64,000 bases of DNA, taken from the NCBI GenBank assembly GCA_947581925.1, contig CANPWB010000001.1:1-64000 (forward strand), read 5' to 3'. A program made the translations under genes and the position numbers. The stretch comes from an uncultured Clostridia bacterium (lineage in GTDB: Bacteria > Bacillota > Clostridia > Christensenellales > CAG-917). Shown piece after piece: positions 17,188-25,997 of the stretch. Below the pieces are notes generated by a model. That model was given only the letters and a program-made list of their open reading frames with translations. It was not told the origin of the DNA and searched no databases. Numbering within the stretch: position 1 is the stretch's first letter; each line of letters starts with the position of its first letter.

Positions 17188-18045
17188 ATGAAAATTGGTT
17201 TTATCGGGCTTGGCATAATGGGCGAGTCCATGTGCGCGAACATAGTCAAAAAACATGACGACAGCGTGTATTGCTTTGACCTTAACGGCGAGCAGGTGAA
17301 AAAGCTTGCGGCGGAGGGCGCTATCCCCTGCGGGAGCAATGCCGAAGTCGCGAAGAAAGCGGACGTCATCATCTCCATGGTGCCGAAGTCCGAACATGTC
17401 AAGAGCGTGTACAGCGAGATACTTCCGTACATCGACTCCACAAAGATATGTATAGATATGAGCACCATAGACCCGTCCGTCTCCGTCGAGGTCGCGGGGT
17501 GGGTGAAGGCGAAGGGCGGCAGGTTTGCGGACGCGCCCGTCGTAAAGTCAAAACCCGCCGCGATATCGGGCACGCTCGGCATACTCGTCGGGTGCGAGGA
17601 GAGCCTCTATCCCGTGATATTGCCCATTTTGAGCTATATGGGGTCGAATGTCATACGCATGGGCGAAAACGGCAAAGGCCTCGTCATGAAGATATGCCAT
17701 AATACCCTCGTCGCGCAGATACAAAACGGCGTCAACGAGACGATTGCGCTCGCTACAAAGCTCGGGCTGTCCATAGAGGACTACGCGAAGGCGATATCCT
17801 ACGGCGGCGGACAGAATTTCTATCTCGACGGGCAGTGGAAGAATATCCAAAACGAAAATTGGACTACGGCATTTTCGCTTGAAAATATGCACAAAGACCT
17901 CGGCATTTGCCAGAGACTTGCAAGCGAGGCGGGATTTGATATGCCCGGTATGCAAAACGCAAAGCGCGTCTACGACAAGGGTATGCAGATGGGTATTGGC
18001 AAGGAGGACTTCCGCGCCACCTATAAAGTTGTGAGAGGCGACTGA
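17188..18045 (+). CDS. slaB: Beta-hydroxyacid dehydrogenase family, probable 3-sulfolactaldehyde reductase
   Basis: A 285-residue NAD(P)-dependent enzyme of the 3-hydroxyisobutyrate dehydrogenase/YihU family. It has the Rossmann motif KIGFIGLGIMGESM, the substrate-site segment DAPVVKSKPAAISGTL, and the catalytic lysine region GLVMKICHNTL (Lys168). YihU and SlaB reduce 3-sulfolactaldehyde to 2,3-dihydroxypropane-1-sulfonate with NADH, which restores NAD+ in anaerobic fermenters. GGAGG precedes the ATG. It lies 52 bases after the transaldolase and 1 base before the DUF4867 gene. By itself it could be a tartronate semialdehyde or hydroxyisobutyrate enzyme. Confidence 0.8.
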   Translation: MKIGFIGLGIMGESMCANIVKKHDDSVYCFDLNGEQVKKLAAEGAIPCGSNAEVAKKADVIISMVPKSEHVKSVYSEILPYIDSTKICIDMSTIDPSVSVEVAGWVKAKGGRFADAPVVKSKPAAISGTLGILVGCEESLYPVILPILSYMGSNVIRMGENGKGLVMKICHNTLVAQIQNGVNETIALATKLGLSIEDYAKAISYGGGQNFYLDGQWKNIQNENWTTAFSLENMHKDLGICQRLASEAGFDMPGMQNAKRVYDKGMQMGIGKEDFRATYKVVRGD

Positions 18046-18046
18046 T

Positions 18047-18742
18047 ATGAGAGAGGATATGCGCCCTTGCGACGTCGAGTTGCTTGAAAGGCTGAACAGC
18101 GTCAACGACGTCAAAATATACTCCGTATTCGACGAGGAGTTTGCCACGTACGGCAGGGTGATAGAGGGTATCCCGTTTGACGGGATAATAGAACGCCTCA
18201 AAGAAGTGCAGATGCCCGCAAACGGCAATGTGTACGTCGCAAGCGACGGCGAGTCGGAGCGCATATGCGACAAGCGGGTGCAGAGCGTGATATACGGCGG
18301 CATGGACGTACAAGTCGGCTATTGCGTGGGCAGAAACACCACCTACAACGGCTTTGAGTATCACAAGTGCAGCGAGCTCAATGTCGCCGCTACGCCGTTT
18401 ATGCTCGTGCTCGGGCACGTGTGGCAGATAAAGGGCAACACTTTCAAAGTCGGAGACGAAAAAGTTTTCTTCGTGCCCGAAGGCGTTTGTATCGAGCTTT
18501 ATCAGACCACCCTGCACCTCTCTCCTTTGCGCGTTTCGGACGACGGGTTCAGGGCGGCTGTCGTGCTTCAAAGAGGCACGAATACTCCGCTTGATGGACA
18601 TATCGAGAGGACAGCGGGGCAGGAGAGCGAGCTGCTGCTTCAAAAAAACAAGTGGGTTATCGCTCACGCCGAGCGCGAACCGCTTGTGAGACAGGGCGCG
18701 CATATTGGTCTTATAGGAGAAAATAAGGAGCTTAAATATTGA
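18047..18742 (+). CDS. DUF4867 family protein, cupin-like, sulfosugar operon
   Basis: A 231-residue soluble protein that I assign to DUF4867. Its core (VQVGYCVGRNTTYNGFEYHK ... VLGHVWQIKG ... FFVPEGVCIELYQTTLHLSP) reads like a cupin barrel with candidate metal ligands in the His/Glu-containing segment FEYHKCSE and a further Glu in PEGVCIELY. DUF4867 genes occur in sulfofructose-transaldolase clusters of Firmicutes. This protein is therefore one of two candidates for the sulfoquinovose to sulfofructose isomerase, or for a mutarotase. It begins 1 base after the reductase stop and overlaps the next gene by 4 bases. I cannot decide its reaction from sequence. Confidence 0.72.
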   Translation: MREDMRPCDVELLERLNSVNDVKIYSVFDEEFATYGRVIEGIPFDGIIERLKEVQMPANGNVYVASDGESERICDKRVQSVIYGGMDVQVGYCVGRNTTYNGFEYHKCSELNVAATPFMLVLGHVWQIKGNTFKVGDEKVFFVPEGVCIELYQTTLHLSPLRVSDDGFRAAVVLQRGTNTPLDGHIERTAGQESELLLQKNKWVIAHAEREPLVRQGAHIGLIGENKELKY

Positions 18743-20088
18743 CTATGCAAATACTGTATATCCCCATTGGGGTGCCCACGTTCCACCTCGAGAGCGCGCG
18801 TGCGGCATTTGAAAATTCCAAAAAACTTTTGAACTCGCTGACCGGGGACGTCGTGTCGCCAGAAGATATCATTTTGAGCATAGACGGCTTGAAAGCGTAT
18901 CTCAAGGACAAGCGCCCCGAGCTTGCTATCGTGCAAAACGTGACCTTTGCAAACGCGGCATATATGCAGCAGATACTCATGGCGCTAGGCTGTCCCGTCC
19001 TGCTTTGGACGCTCAGAGAGCCCGTCATAGACGGCGGCAGATTGAGGCTGAATTCGCTTACGGGCGCGTTTTCCGCGGGCAATATGCTCAAAAGTTTCGG
19101 ACGTCCCTTCGAGTACGTGTTCGGCTCTCCAGACGAGGACGATGTAAAAGGGAAGATAACCGCGACGATAGACGCCGTAAAACTCATAGGCAAACTGTCC
19201 TCGCTTCGACTTTTGCAGGTGGGGCATACGCCGGAAGGGTTCGGCTTCGGCAGGGCGCAGGACGCGGAGCTCGCCGCAAAATTCGGCATAACGCTCATTT
19301 CCATTGAGGCAAGGGAGCTCATCGACAGGGCGAAACAGGTCAGCGACGAAGAGGCGAAAGCCTATGCGGCGAAGGCGGGGAAGAGCATAAAAGGGCTGGA
19401 CGCTATAGACGGCAGAAACGTCGCGGACTTCGCAAAACTTTTGAAGGCGTACGAGGATTACATTTCTCAAAACGACATCGGCGCGCTGTCCTCGAGATGT
19501 TGGCCGGACTTTTTCACGGCGTACGGAACTCCCGTATGCGCTGTGCTCGCGCTGCTCAACGATATGGGCGTGCCCTCCTCCTGCGAGGCAGACACATACG
19601 GCGCGATAAGCATGCTTATGGCAAGCGCGCTCACATCAAAGGCGTCCTTCTTCGGCGATCCCGTATCGCTGGACGAGGGGGAGAATACCATCACGTTCTG
19701 GCATTGCGGCACGGGCGCGTGTTCGCTTGCGAGAGAGGATACGGGCGCGCTTGCGGGCGTACATTGCAACAGAAAGATAGGTCCTACCTTGGAGTTTGGT
19801 TGCAAGCCTTGCGACAGGGCTACGGTGCTCAGACTGGGCAAGGACGAAAACGGCAAGTTCAGACTGTTCATCGCGACGGGCGAGGCGCTTGACAAGCCCA
19901 AACAATTTTTTGGCACATCTATAGTTGTGAGGACGGACGCGGACGCAAAGCATATCGTGACTTCCGCCGTCAAGGACGGCTGGGAGCCGCACTTCTCGGT
20001 GGCGATGGGGGACATAGCCGCTCCTCTCAAGGCGTTTGCGAATTTCCTCGGGATAGAGGCAGTAACATACGATGCTTGCGACAAATGA
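18739..20088 (+). CDS. L-fucose/L-arabinose isomerase-like protein, sulfosugar operon
   Basis: A 449-residue protein with the two-domain layout of fucose/arabinose isomerase relatives: an N-terminal Rossmann-like half (IPIGVPTFHLESARAAFENS, GCPVLLWTLREPVID) and a C-terminal half with probable metal ligands in CEADTYGAISM (Glu) and TFWHCGTGACS (His). These enzymes interconvert aldoses and ketoses with Mn2+, so it is the second candidate for the isomerase forming sulfofructose. The start codon is a TTG at 18739, eight bases after GGAG; the ATG at 18745 is too far from it. It overlaps the preceding and following genes. It is shorter than FucI (about 590) and close to the divergent group that acts on unusual sugars. 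Confidence 0.75.
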   Translation: MTMQILYIPIGVPTFHLESARAAFENSKKLLNSLTGDVVSPEDIILSIDGLKAYLKDKRPELAIVQNVTFANAAYMQQILMALGCPVLLWTLREPVIDGGRLRLNSLTGAFSAGNMLKSFGRPFEYVFGSPDEDDVKGKITATIDAVKLIGKLSSLRLLQVGHTPEGFGFGRAQDAELAAKFGITLISIEARELIDRAKQVSDEEAKAYAAKAGKSIKGLDAIDGRNVADFAKLLKAYEDYISQNDIGALSSRCWPDFFTAYGTPVCAVLALLNDMGVPSSCEADTYGAISMLMASALTSKASFFGDPVSLDEGENTITFWHCGTGACSLAREDTGALAGVHCNRKIGPTLEFGCKPCDRATVLRLGKDENGKFRLFIATGEALDKPKQFFGTSIVVRTDADAKHIVTSAVKDGWEPHFSVAMGDIAAPLKAFANFLGIEAVTYDACDK

Positions 20089-20848
20089 TCTGCTCTTTTT
20101 GGGAGTAGTGCTCATATCCAATATCATACAGTGCATCACGGGATTTGCGGGGACAGTGCTCGCTATGCCCGTATCGCTCATGCTCGTGGGATATGCCGTG
20201 GCAAAACCCGTGCTCAATGCGCTGGGGGCGGCGGCGTCCGTGGGAGTGATAGCGTCCGCGCCCAAGAGGCTGAACTTTGCCGAGTTCACAAAAATGCTGA
20301 GCGTACTGCTCGTAGGCATGCTCGCGGGGACGTTGATACAGACTTTCTGCGAGCTGACGGCGGGGTCGCTGTACATCATGCTCGGCGTGGCGGTCATAGC
20401 CTTTACGGTCATAGGATTTGTGAATGAATTCGTGCTCAAAAAGCCTATGGCGAGCCTTATGCCAAAGCGTATCGAGAGCGCTACGGACGTCATGGACAGC
20501 GCGGGACAGTTGCTCATCCTTGCGCTTGCGGGGCTGGTGCACGGCATGTTTGTATGCGGGGGACCGCTGCTCGTGCTGTATGCGGACAGGGTGCTCAAAG
20601 ACAAGCAGGAATTTCGCACTACGCTGTCTGCGGTGTGGATAGTGCTCAACGGCATCATCCTCATAAACGACGCGCTTGCGGGCTATTTTGTGCCTTCTAC
20701 CATAGCCGCGCTTGCGTACAGCATGATAGCGCTGCTTGCGGCGGCGCTCGTGGGAAACCTCATAGCGCAAAAGCTGAGCCGCAAGGTGTTTATGATCATA
20801 ACCTACATACTCATGCTTGTGAGCGGAATATCCCTGCTTGCAAAGTGA
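20072..20848 (+). CDS. TauE/SafE-family membrane exporter, probable C3-sulfonate exporter
   Basis: A 258-residue protein with about eight transmembrane helices, most like the TauE/SafE (DUF81) family of sulfite and organosulfonate exporters. Characteristic are NIIQCITGFAGTVLAMPVSL at the start and the second-half repeat ALAGLVHGMFVCGGPLLVLY. In sulfoglycolysis clusters such a protein exports sulfolactate or dihydroxypropanesulfonate. It overlaps the preceding gene by 17 bases, so it is translationally coupled to the operon. It is the last gene before a new promoter. Confidence 0.85.
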   Translation: MLATNDLLFLGVVLISNIIQCITGFAGTVLAMPVSLMLVGYAVAKPVLNALGAAASVGVIASAPKRLNFAEFTKMLSVLLVGMLAGTLIQTFCELTAGSLYIMLGVAVIAFTVIGFVNEFVLKKPMASLMPKRIESATDVMDSAGQLLILALAGLVHGMFVCGGPLLVLYADRVLKDKQEFRTTLSAVWIVLNGIILINDALAGYFVPSTIAALAYSMIALLAAALVGNLIAQKLSRKVFMIITYILMLVSGISLLAK

Positions 20849-20867
20849 GAAAAGAAAACAGTCGCTC

Positions 20868-20934
20868 TTGAAAAGAGTGCGCACACATGATATCATATAT
20901 TCGGCGATAGACGGGACATTCTCACATCACCGAA
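20868..20934 (+). promoter_or_regulatory. Promoter and inverted repeat before the uronate operon
   Basis: TTGAAA (20868-20873), 17 bases, TATCAT (20891-20896) with a TG element before it. Just downstream TTCGGCGAT (20900-20908) and ATCACCGAA (20926-20934) form an inverted repeat with one mismatch, a possible binding site for the ROK protein encoded next. Confidence 0.6.
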
Positions 20935-20947
20935 TAAAAGGCGAGCC

Positions 20948-22012
20948 ATGACGCAGGGAATGAATGTCAAAAACCTGAAACAGCGCAACAAGAGCCTCAT
21001 CCTCTATACGCTCAACGACGCGGGCGAGATAAGCCGCATGGAGTTGGCGGCGAGGACGGGACTCACTCCCGCTGCCGTGACAAAGCTCACTGCGGAGCTC
21101 ATCGAGGACGGCTATATCCGCGAGAACGGCGCCGTCGAAAGCGAGAAGAGCGGAAGGAGGGAGAGACCTCTTTCGCTTAGGCTGGAAGACAAATATATAC
21201 TCGGCATAAACGCGGAGAGGGACGGCATCACATTTTGCATATGCGACCTCGCGGGACGCGCGTTGAAAAAGAAGAAAACTCCTCTTTATGAGGACATAGA
21301 GGACGTGCTGAAAGTCGGCAAGAGCTTTCTTGAGGAAAGCGGACTTGTCGTCGTCGCCGTCGGCGTATGCGTGATAGGCTCCCCCACCGAGGGATTTGCC
21401 GTATGGAAGGGCGAGGGGCTCGATAGGCGCTTCGAGGAGACATTCGGCGTGCGCACCGTTATAGAAAACAACGTACGCGCCTTTGCGGAGGCGGAGCTGA
21501 TATTCGGCGACATACGAGATCACTCCTCCGTGCTGTTCTTCAAATGGGGACCGGGCGTAGGCTCGTCCATAATCGCAAACGGAAGAGTGTTTTCGGGCGG
21601 AGAAGGAAACGTCGCCGAGATAGGGCACTACATTGTCAAAGAGGGCGGCAGAAAGTGCCGCTGCGGAAGGCGGGGATGCCTGGAGGCGGAAGCGTCGTCG
21701 GACGCGATAAGGGAGGAGCTTGCCTCATGCGACGAGAGCGACAGAAAAGAGGCTCTCATGCGCATAGTGGACGAAAAGCTCAAACTCGTCGCTCCCGCGC
21801 TTTTGAACACAGCGACCATACTCAACGCGCAGGAAGTCGTTCTGTTTGGCGGCATGTTTGAAAACGCGGACGCGGCAAGAAGGTTAAACGAGCTCATAGG
21901 CGGATATTTCGGCGGATTCAAGAGAGCCAAAGTGTCCCCTCTGAATGAAAAAAGAGACTATATCGGCGCAGTGGCTATTTGCGCGCAAAGATCGTTTTTC
22001 AATGCGGAATAG
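20948..22012 (+). CDS. ROK-family transcriptional repressor
   Basis: A 354-residue NagC/XylR-type ROK regulator. The N-terminal winged helix (NKSLILYTLNDAGEISRMELAARTGLTPAAVTKL) is followed by the sugar-kinase-like domain with the ROK zinc motif CRCGRRGC and GGEGNVAEIGHY. In such repressors a sugar ligand releases DNA. It is the first gene of the uronate operon (27 bases before uxaC), so it most likely controls this operon with glucuronate or a derivative as inducer. The ATG at 20948 has only a weak site (GGCGAG); the ATG at 20960 is an alternative. Confidence 0.9.
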   Translation: MTQGMNVKNLKQRNKSLILYTLNDAGEISRMELAARTGLTPAAVTKLTAELIEDGYIRENGAVESEKSGRRERPLSLRLEDKYILGINAERDGITFCICDLAGRALKKKKTPLYEDIEDVLKVGKSFLEESGLVVVAVGVCVIGSPTEGFAVWKGEGLDRRFEETFGVRTVIENNVRAFAEAELIFGDIRDHSSVLFFKWGPGVGSSIIANGRVFSGGEGNVAEIGHYIVKEGGRKCRCGRRGCLEAEASSDAIREELASCDESDRKEALMRIVDEKLKLVAPALLNTATILNAQEVVLFGGMFENADAARRLNELIGGYFGGFKRAKVSPLNEKRDYIGAVAICAQRSFFNAE

Positions 22013-22039
22013 ACGCTTTAAGCGCCGAAAGGAGCAGAT

Positions 22040-23434
22040 ATGAAAAAGTTTCTCGATGACGACTTTATGCTTGCGGGGGAGGCGGCGCACGAGCTGTATG
22101 AGGAAGTCTGCGATCTTCCCATATTCGACTACCATTGCCACCTCAGCCCAAAGGAGATATATGAGGATCGTCGCTTTAAAAATATAGGCGAGCTGTGGCT
22201 TGAGGCGGACCACTACAAGTGGAGACTCATGAGGCAGGCGGGCATAGACGAGAAGTATATCACGGGAGATGCGCCATATAAGGAGAAATTTTTCAAATTT
22301 GCAGAGGCGGCGCCACTGTTTGCGGGCAATCCCGTGTACCATTGGATACACCTCGAACTTAAAAAATATTTCGGCATAGCCGATCCCCTTTGTGCAGATA
22401 CCGCGCAGGAGATATGGGACGAGACTTTGGAGCAGATGAGCGAGGACGCATTTTCCGCGCGGACGCTCATCAAGGGCAGCGGCGTAGACACGGTGGTGAC
22501 GACGGACGACCCGACCTCCGATCTCAAATATCATAAATTGCTGAGCGGTGAGGAGAGCTTTTATGTGCTCCCGTGCTTCAGAGCAGACAGGGCGCTTGGC
22601 GTAGAGAAGTACGATTTTGACGCCTATGTGCGCGAGTTGGAGCGCGTATGCGGCAAGGCTATAGGCAGTTTCGACGCGCTTGTTGCAGCCCTCAACGATA
22701 GGTTGGACTACTTTGAGAGCATGGGCTGTCCCGCGATGGACGTCTCGTTTGAGAATTTCCCCGCCGAGAGCGGAGATGTGAAAATTGCCGACATTGCCTT
22801 CAAAAAAGCGCGCTCGCGCGAGAGGCTTACGGGATGCGAAATAGGGCACTTCAAAGCCGCGCTTTTGAAGGCGCTTGCCGCCCAGATGATGAAGAGAGAT
22901 ATGGTCATGCAACTGCATACGGGCGTCATCCGCAACGTCAACGGCAAGGCGTTTCGCGCTTTCGGCGCGGACAGCGGCATAGACAGCATAGGCGCCGGGG
23001 CGGATATCGCGGCGGCGAGCAGACTTTTGGACGCGATAAACAGCGAGAGCGGGTTGCCAAAAACAATCGTGTATACGCTCAACAGGGCGTCCTATTATCC
23101 GCTCGCGACGCTGCTCGGCGACTTCGCGGGCGAAACTAGAGGCAGTGTGCAGCTTGGCGCGGCGTGGTGGTTTATGGACAGCGCAGACGGCATAAGAGAG
23201 CAACTGAAAATTTATGCGAACACCTTGGGTCTTGGGACATTCAACGGCATGCTCACGGACAGCAGATCCTTCACGTCGTACGCGCGCCACGACTATTTCA
23301 GGCGCATACTGTGCTCCGTCGTGGGCAAGTGGATAGACAAGGGCGAATATCCGGGCGGCGATATGGCGAAAGACCTCGTGAGAGATATATGCTATTATAA
23401 CGCGCGCGACTTTTTCGGGAGGACAACAAAATGA
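22040..23434 (+). CDS. uxaC: Glucuronate isomerase
   Basis: A 464-residue uronate isomerase of the amidohydrolase superfamily. It converts glucuronate to fructuronate and galacturonate to tagaturonate in the cytoplasm. The family start DLPIFDYHCHLSPKEIYED carries the metal-binding HxH; VVTTDDPTSDLKYH, MQLHTGVIRN, and GAAWWFMDSADG also match. Full length. Ribosome site AAAGGAG 7 bases before the ATG. Its stop overlaps the start of uxuA, so the two are coupled. Confidence 0.97.
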   Translation: MKKFLDDDFMLAGEAAHELYEEVCDLPIFDYHCHLSPKEIYEDRRFKNIGELWLEADHYKWRLMRQAGIDEKYITGDAPYKEKFFKFAEAAPLFAGNPVYHWIHLELKKYFGIADPLCADTAQEIWDETLEQMSEDAFSARTLIKGSGVDTVVTTDDPTSDLKYHKLLSGEESFYVLPCFRADRALGVEKYDFDAYVRELERVCGKAIGSFDALVAALNDRLDYFESMGCPAMDVSFENFPAESGDVKIADIAFKKARSRERLTGCEIGHFKAALLKALAAQMMKRDMVMQLHTGVIRNVNGKAFRAFGADSGIDSIGAGADIAAASRLLDAINSESGLPKTIVYTLNRASYYPLATLLGDFAGETRGSVQLGAAWWFMDSADGIREQLKIYANTLGLGTFNGMLTDSRSFTSYARHDYFRRILCSVVGKWIDKGEYPGGDMAKDLVRDICYYNARDFFGRTTK

Positions 23435-24474
23435 AAATGACTTTCCGCTGGTATGGCGAGCAGGACAGGATCCCGCTTGAATACATAAGGCAGATACCAA
23501 ATATGTACAGCGTCGTGACCGCGGTGTACGACGTGCCCGTGGGCGAGGTCTGGAGCGAGGAGAGCATCTCTCGCCTCAAAGAGCTTGCAGAGGGCGCGGG
23601 ACTCAAGATGGAAGTCATTGAGAGCGTCCCCGTGCACGAGGATATCAAGCTCGGGCTGCCTACGCGCGAGAAGTACGTCGAGGCGTACTGCGAAAACATA
23701 AGGCGGCTCGGCAGGGCGGGAGTGAAGTGCATATGTTACAACTTTATGCCCGTTTTCGACTGGACGAGGACGCAGCTGGACAAGCGCGCCGCGGACGGGA
23801 GCACAAGCCTTGTGTACTATGAAAAACAGCTATCTGCAATGGATCCAATAAAGGGCGAATTGTCCCTCCCCGGCTGGGACAGTAGCTACAAAAAAGAGGA
23901 CCTGAGGCGCCTATTTGAGCTGTACGCGGATGTGGACGACGAGAAACTGTTTGAAAATCTCGTATGGTTTTTGAAAAAGATAATACCCGTCGCGGAAGAG
24001 GCGGGCGTGAATATGGCGATACACCCCGACGACCCGCCGTGGCGCATTTTCGGACTACCGAGGATAATAACGTGCGAGAAAAATATAGACCGCATGCTTT
24101 CGGCGGTGGACAGCAAGGCGAACGGCATTACGCTGTGTACGGGCTCGCTGGGCGCGGACAGGGGCAACGACCTCGTGCATATGGCGGCAAAATATGCGAA
24201 GATGGGGCGCGTACACTTTGCGCATATCCGCAATATCAAGCTTGTCGAGGACGGCTTTGAGGAGACGGCGCACGATATCGGCGCGGGCTCGCTCGACATT
24301 ATAGGCATTGTGCGCGCGCTCGAGGAGAACGGATTTAACGGCTATGTGCGTCCCGACCACGGCAGGATGATATGGGACGAACAGGGCAAGCCCGGCTACG
24401 GGCTGTACGACCGCGCGCTCGGGGCGGCGTATCTGAACGGCGTGTTTGAGACGGTGCAAGCTTTGAAAAAGTAA
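23431..24474 (+). CDS. uxuA: Mannonate dehydratase
   Basis: A 347-residue TIM-barrel enzyme that dehydrates D-mannonate to 2-keto-3-deoxygluconate. It matches UxuA from MTFRWYGEQDRIPLEYIRQI through CICYNFMPVFDWTRT (metal-site Cys/His region), NMAIHPDDPPWRIFGLPRI, and GYVRPDHGRMIW. Full length for the shorter, Gram-positive type. The ATG overlaps the uxaC stop (ATGA) and follows GGGAGG. Confidence 0.96.
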   Translation: MKMTFRWYGEQDRIPLEYIRQIPNMYSVVTAVYDVPVGEVWSEESISRLKELAEGAGLKMEVIESVPVHEDIKLGLPTREKYVEAYCENIRRLGRAGVKCICYNFMPVFDWTRTQLDKRAADGSTSLVYYEKQLSAMDPIKGELSLPGWDSSYKKEDLRRLFELYADVDDEKLFENLVWFLKKIIPVAEEAGVNMAIHPDDPPWRIFGLPRIITCEKNIDRMLSAVDSKANGITLCTGSLGADRGNDLVHMAAKYAKMGRVHFAHIRNIKLVEDGFEETAHDIGAGSLDIIGIVRALEENGFNGYVRPDHGRMIWDEQGKPGYGLYDRALGAAYLNGVFETVQALKK

Positions 24475-24515
24475 AAACTTTTGCGGCGACCAAAAGGCGT
24501 TGCAAGGAGGATATA

Positions 24516-25355
24516 ATGGCGAAATTTTTGTTGGATCTTAAGGATAAGACGGTTGTCATAACGGGCGCGGGTGGCGTCATATGCGGCGCTATCGCAGAGG
24601 AACTTGCCTCAAGCGGAGCGAAACTCGCGCTGCTCGACATAAACGGCGAGGCGGCGGAGGCTGTCGCGAAGAGCATAGAGGCGAAGGGCGGCATTGCAAA
24701 GGCGTACGCGACGAATGTGCTGGACAAAAGCTCGCTCGAGGCGGCTAGACAAAAAATATGTGCGGAGCTCGGCAGCGCGGACGTCATCATAAACGGCGCT
24801 GGCGGAAACAATCCGCGCGCGACTACGGCGGCGGAGTACTGCGTACCCGGCGAGACGGAGGGCAAGGACTTCTTCTCTCTCAACGAGGAGGGCGTGCGCT
24901 TTGTGTTCGACCTCAATTTCCTCGGCACATTCTTGACGACGCAGGTATTCGCAAAGGATATGGTGAAAAAGGGAGGCGGCATAGTGCTCAACATCTCTTC
25001 CATGAACGCATTCACTCCTCTCACAAAGATACCCGCGTACAGCGGCGCAAAGGCGGCGGTGAGCAACTTTACGCAGTGGCTTTCCGTGCATCTCGCTCCC
25101 GCGCATATAAGGGTGAACGCCATCGCTCCCGGTTTCTTTGTCACAAAGCAAAATAAGGACTTGCTTTATACGGCGGATGGGACTCCCACTCCGCGCACGG
25201 GCAAGATACTTGCGGCGACGCCTATGGGCAGATTCGGCAAAGTTGAGGAGCTTATGGGCGCGGTCAAACTTCTCCTAAACGACGACGAGGCGGCGTTCAT
25301 CACGGGCGTGGTGCTGCCGATAGACGGCGGATTCAGCGCATACAGCGGTGTTTAG
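24516..25355 (+). CDS. uxuB: SDR-family D-mannonate oxidoreductase (fructuronate reductase)
   Basis: A 279-residue short-chain dehydrogenase with TGAGGVICGAIAEEL (cofactor site), NGAGGN, and the catalytic Ser-x12-Tyr-x3-Lys (ISSMNAF ... YSGAKAAV). The long insert after NNPRATTAAEY is typical of the Bacillus YjmF/UxuB type, which reduces fructuronate to mannonate. It is unrelated in sequence to E. coli UxuB but fills the same step, and sits between uxuA and kdgA. AAGGAGG precedes the ATG. Confidence 0.92.
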   Translation: MAKFLLDLKDKTVVITGAGGVICGAIAEELASSGAKLALLDINGEAAEAVAKSIEAKGGIAKAYATNVLDKSSLEAARQKICAELGSADVIINGAGGNNPRATTAAEYCVPGETEGKDFFSLNEEGVRFVFDLNFLGTFLTTQVFAKDMVKKGGGIVLNISSMNAFTPLTKIPAYSGAKAAVSNFTQWLSVHLAPAHIRVNAIAPGFFVTKQNKDLLYTADGTPTPRTGKILAATPMGRFGKVEELMGAVKLLLNDDEAAFITGVVLPIDGGFSAYSGV

Positions 25356-25391
25356 ACCCTCAAAATGAGCGCATAAAGTGCGGATATTGAT

Positions 25392-25997
25392 ATGAACGTA
25401 GAATTTTTAAAAAACAACAGACTCGTCCCTGTGGCGGTTTTCAAGCGCATAGAGGACGTACTGCCTTCCGTGAAGGCTTTGAGCAGTGGCGGCATTAATA
25501 TCGCCGAGATAACTTTCCGTACGGACTGCGCGGAGGAGGCGGTGCGCCTTTCCGTGCGCGAGTGCAAAGAAATGATCGTCGGCGCGGGCACGGTGCTTAA
25601 CGCGGGACAGTGCGAGCGGGCGATAGTCGCGGGCGCGAAGTTTATCGTCTCCCCGGGGCTGTCAAAGAGTGTGTTCGAGGTATGCGAAAAGCACGGAGTG
25701 CCATATATCCCGGGCGTAGCAACCGCAAGCGAGATAATGACCGCCCTCGACATGGGTATGACTACATTGAAATTTTTCCCCGCGGGCGCGATGGGCGGCG
25801 TAAAGACTCTCGGCGCGCTTGCCGCGGCTTTCCCCGGCGTAGAGTTTATGCCTACGGGCGGAGTGACGCTTGAAAACGCGGCGGAGTACCTTGAAAAGCC
25901 GTACGTCGTCGCGGTCGGCGGGAGTTGGCTCGTAAAGGGCGATGGCGAAAACGTGGAAAAGCTCGCGAGAGAGGCAAAGGAGAGGTTGAAGATATGA
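25392..25997 (+). CDS. kdgA: KDPG/KHG aldolase
   Basis: A 201-residue class I aldolase that splits 2-keto-3-deoxy-6-phosphogluconate into pyruvate and glyceraldehyde 3-phosphate. Landmarks are IAEITFRTD (catalytic Glu), IVGAGTVLNAGQ, the Schiff-base lysine in TTLKFFPAG, and MPTGGV. Length fits the family. It overlaps kdgK by 4 bases. The ribosome site is weak (TGCGGA), suggesting coupling to upstream translation. Confidence 0.96.
   Translation: MNVEFLKNNRLVPVAVFKRIEDVLPSVKALSSGGINIAEITFRTDCAEEAVRLSVRECKEMIVGAGTVLNAGQCERAIVAGAKFIVSPGLSKSVFEVCEKHGVPYIPGVATASEIMTALDMGMTTLKFFPAGAMGGVKTLGALAAAFPGVEFMPTGGVTLENAAEYLEKPYVVAVGGSWLVKGDGENVEKLAREAKERLKI

Noticed and set aside
21884..23500. Long open frames opposite to real genes (for example minus 21884-23500, minus 11639-12739, plus 35815-37365)
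   Set aside because: They mirror well-recognised genes on the other strand (uxaC, malQ, ClC), lack ribosome sites, and have Arg/His-rich composition typical of antisense frames in GC-rich codon use.
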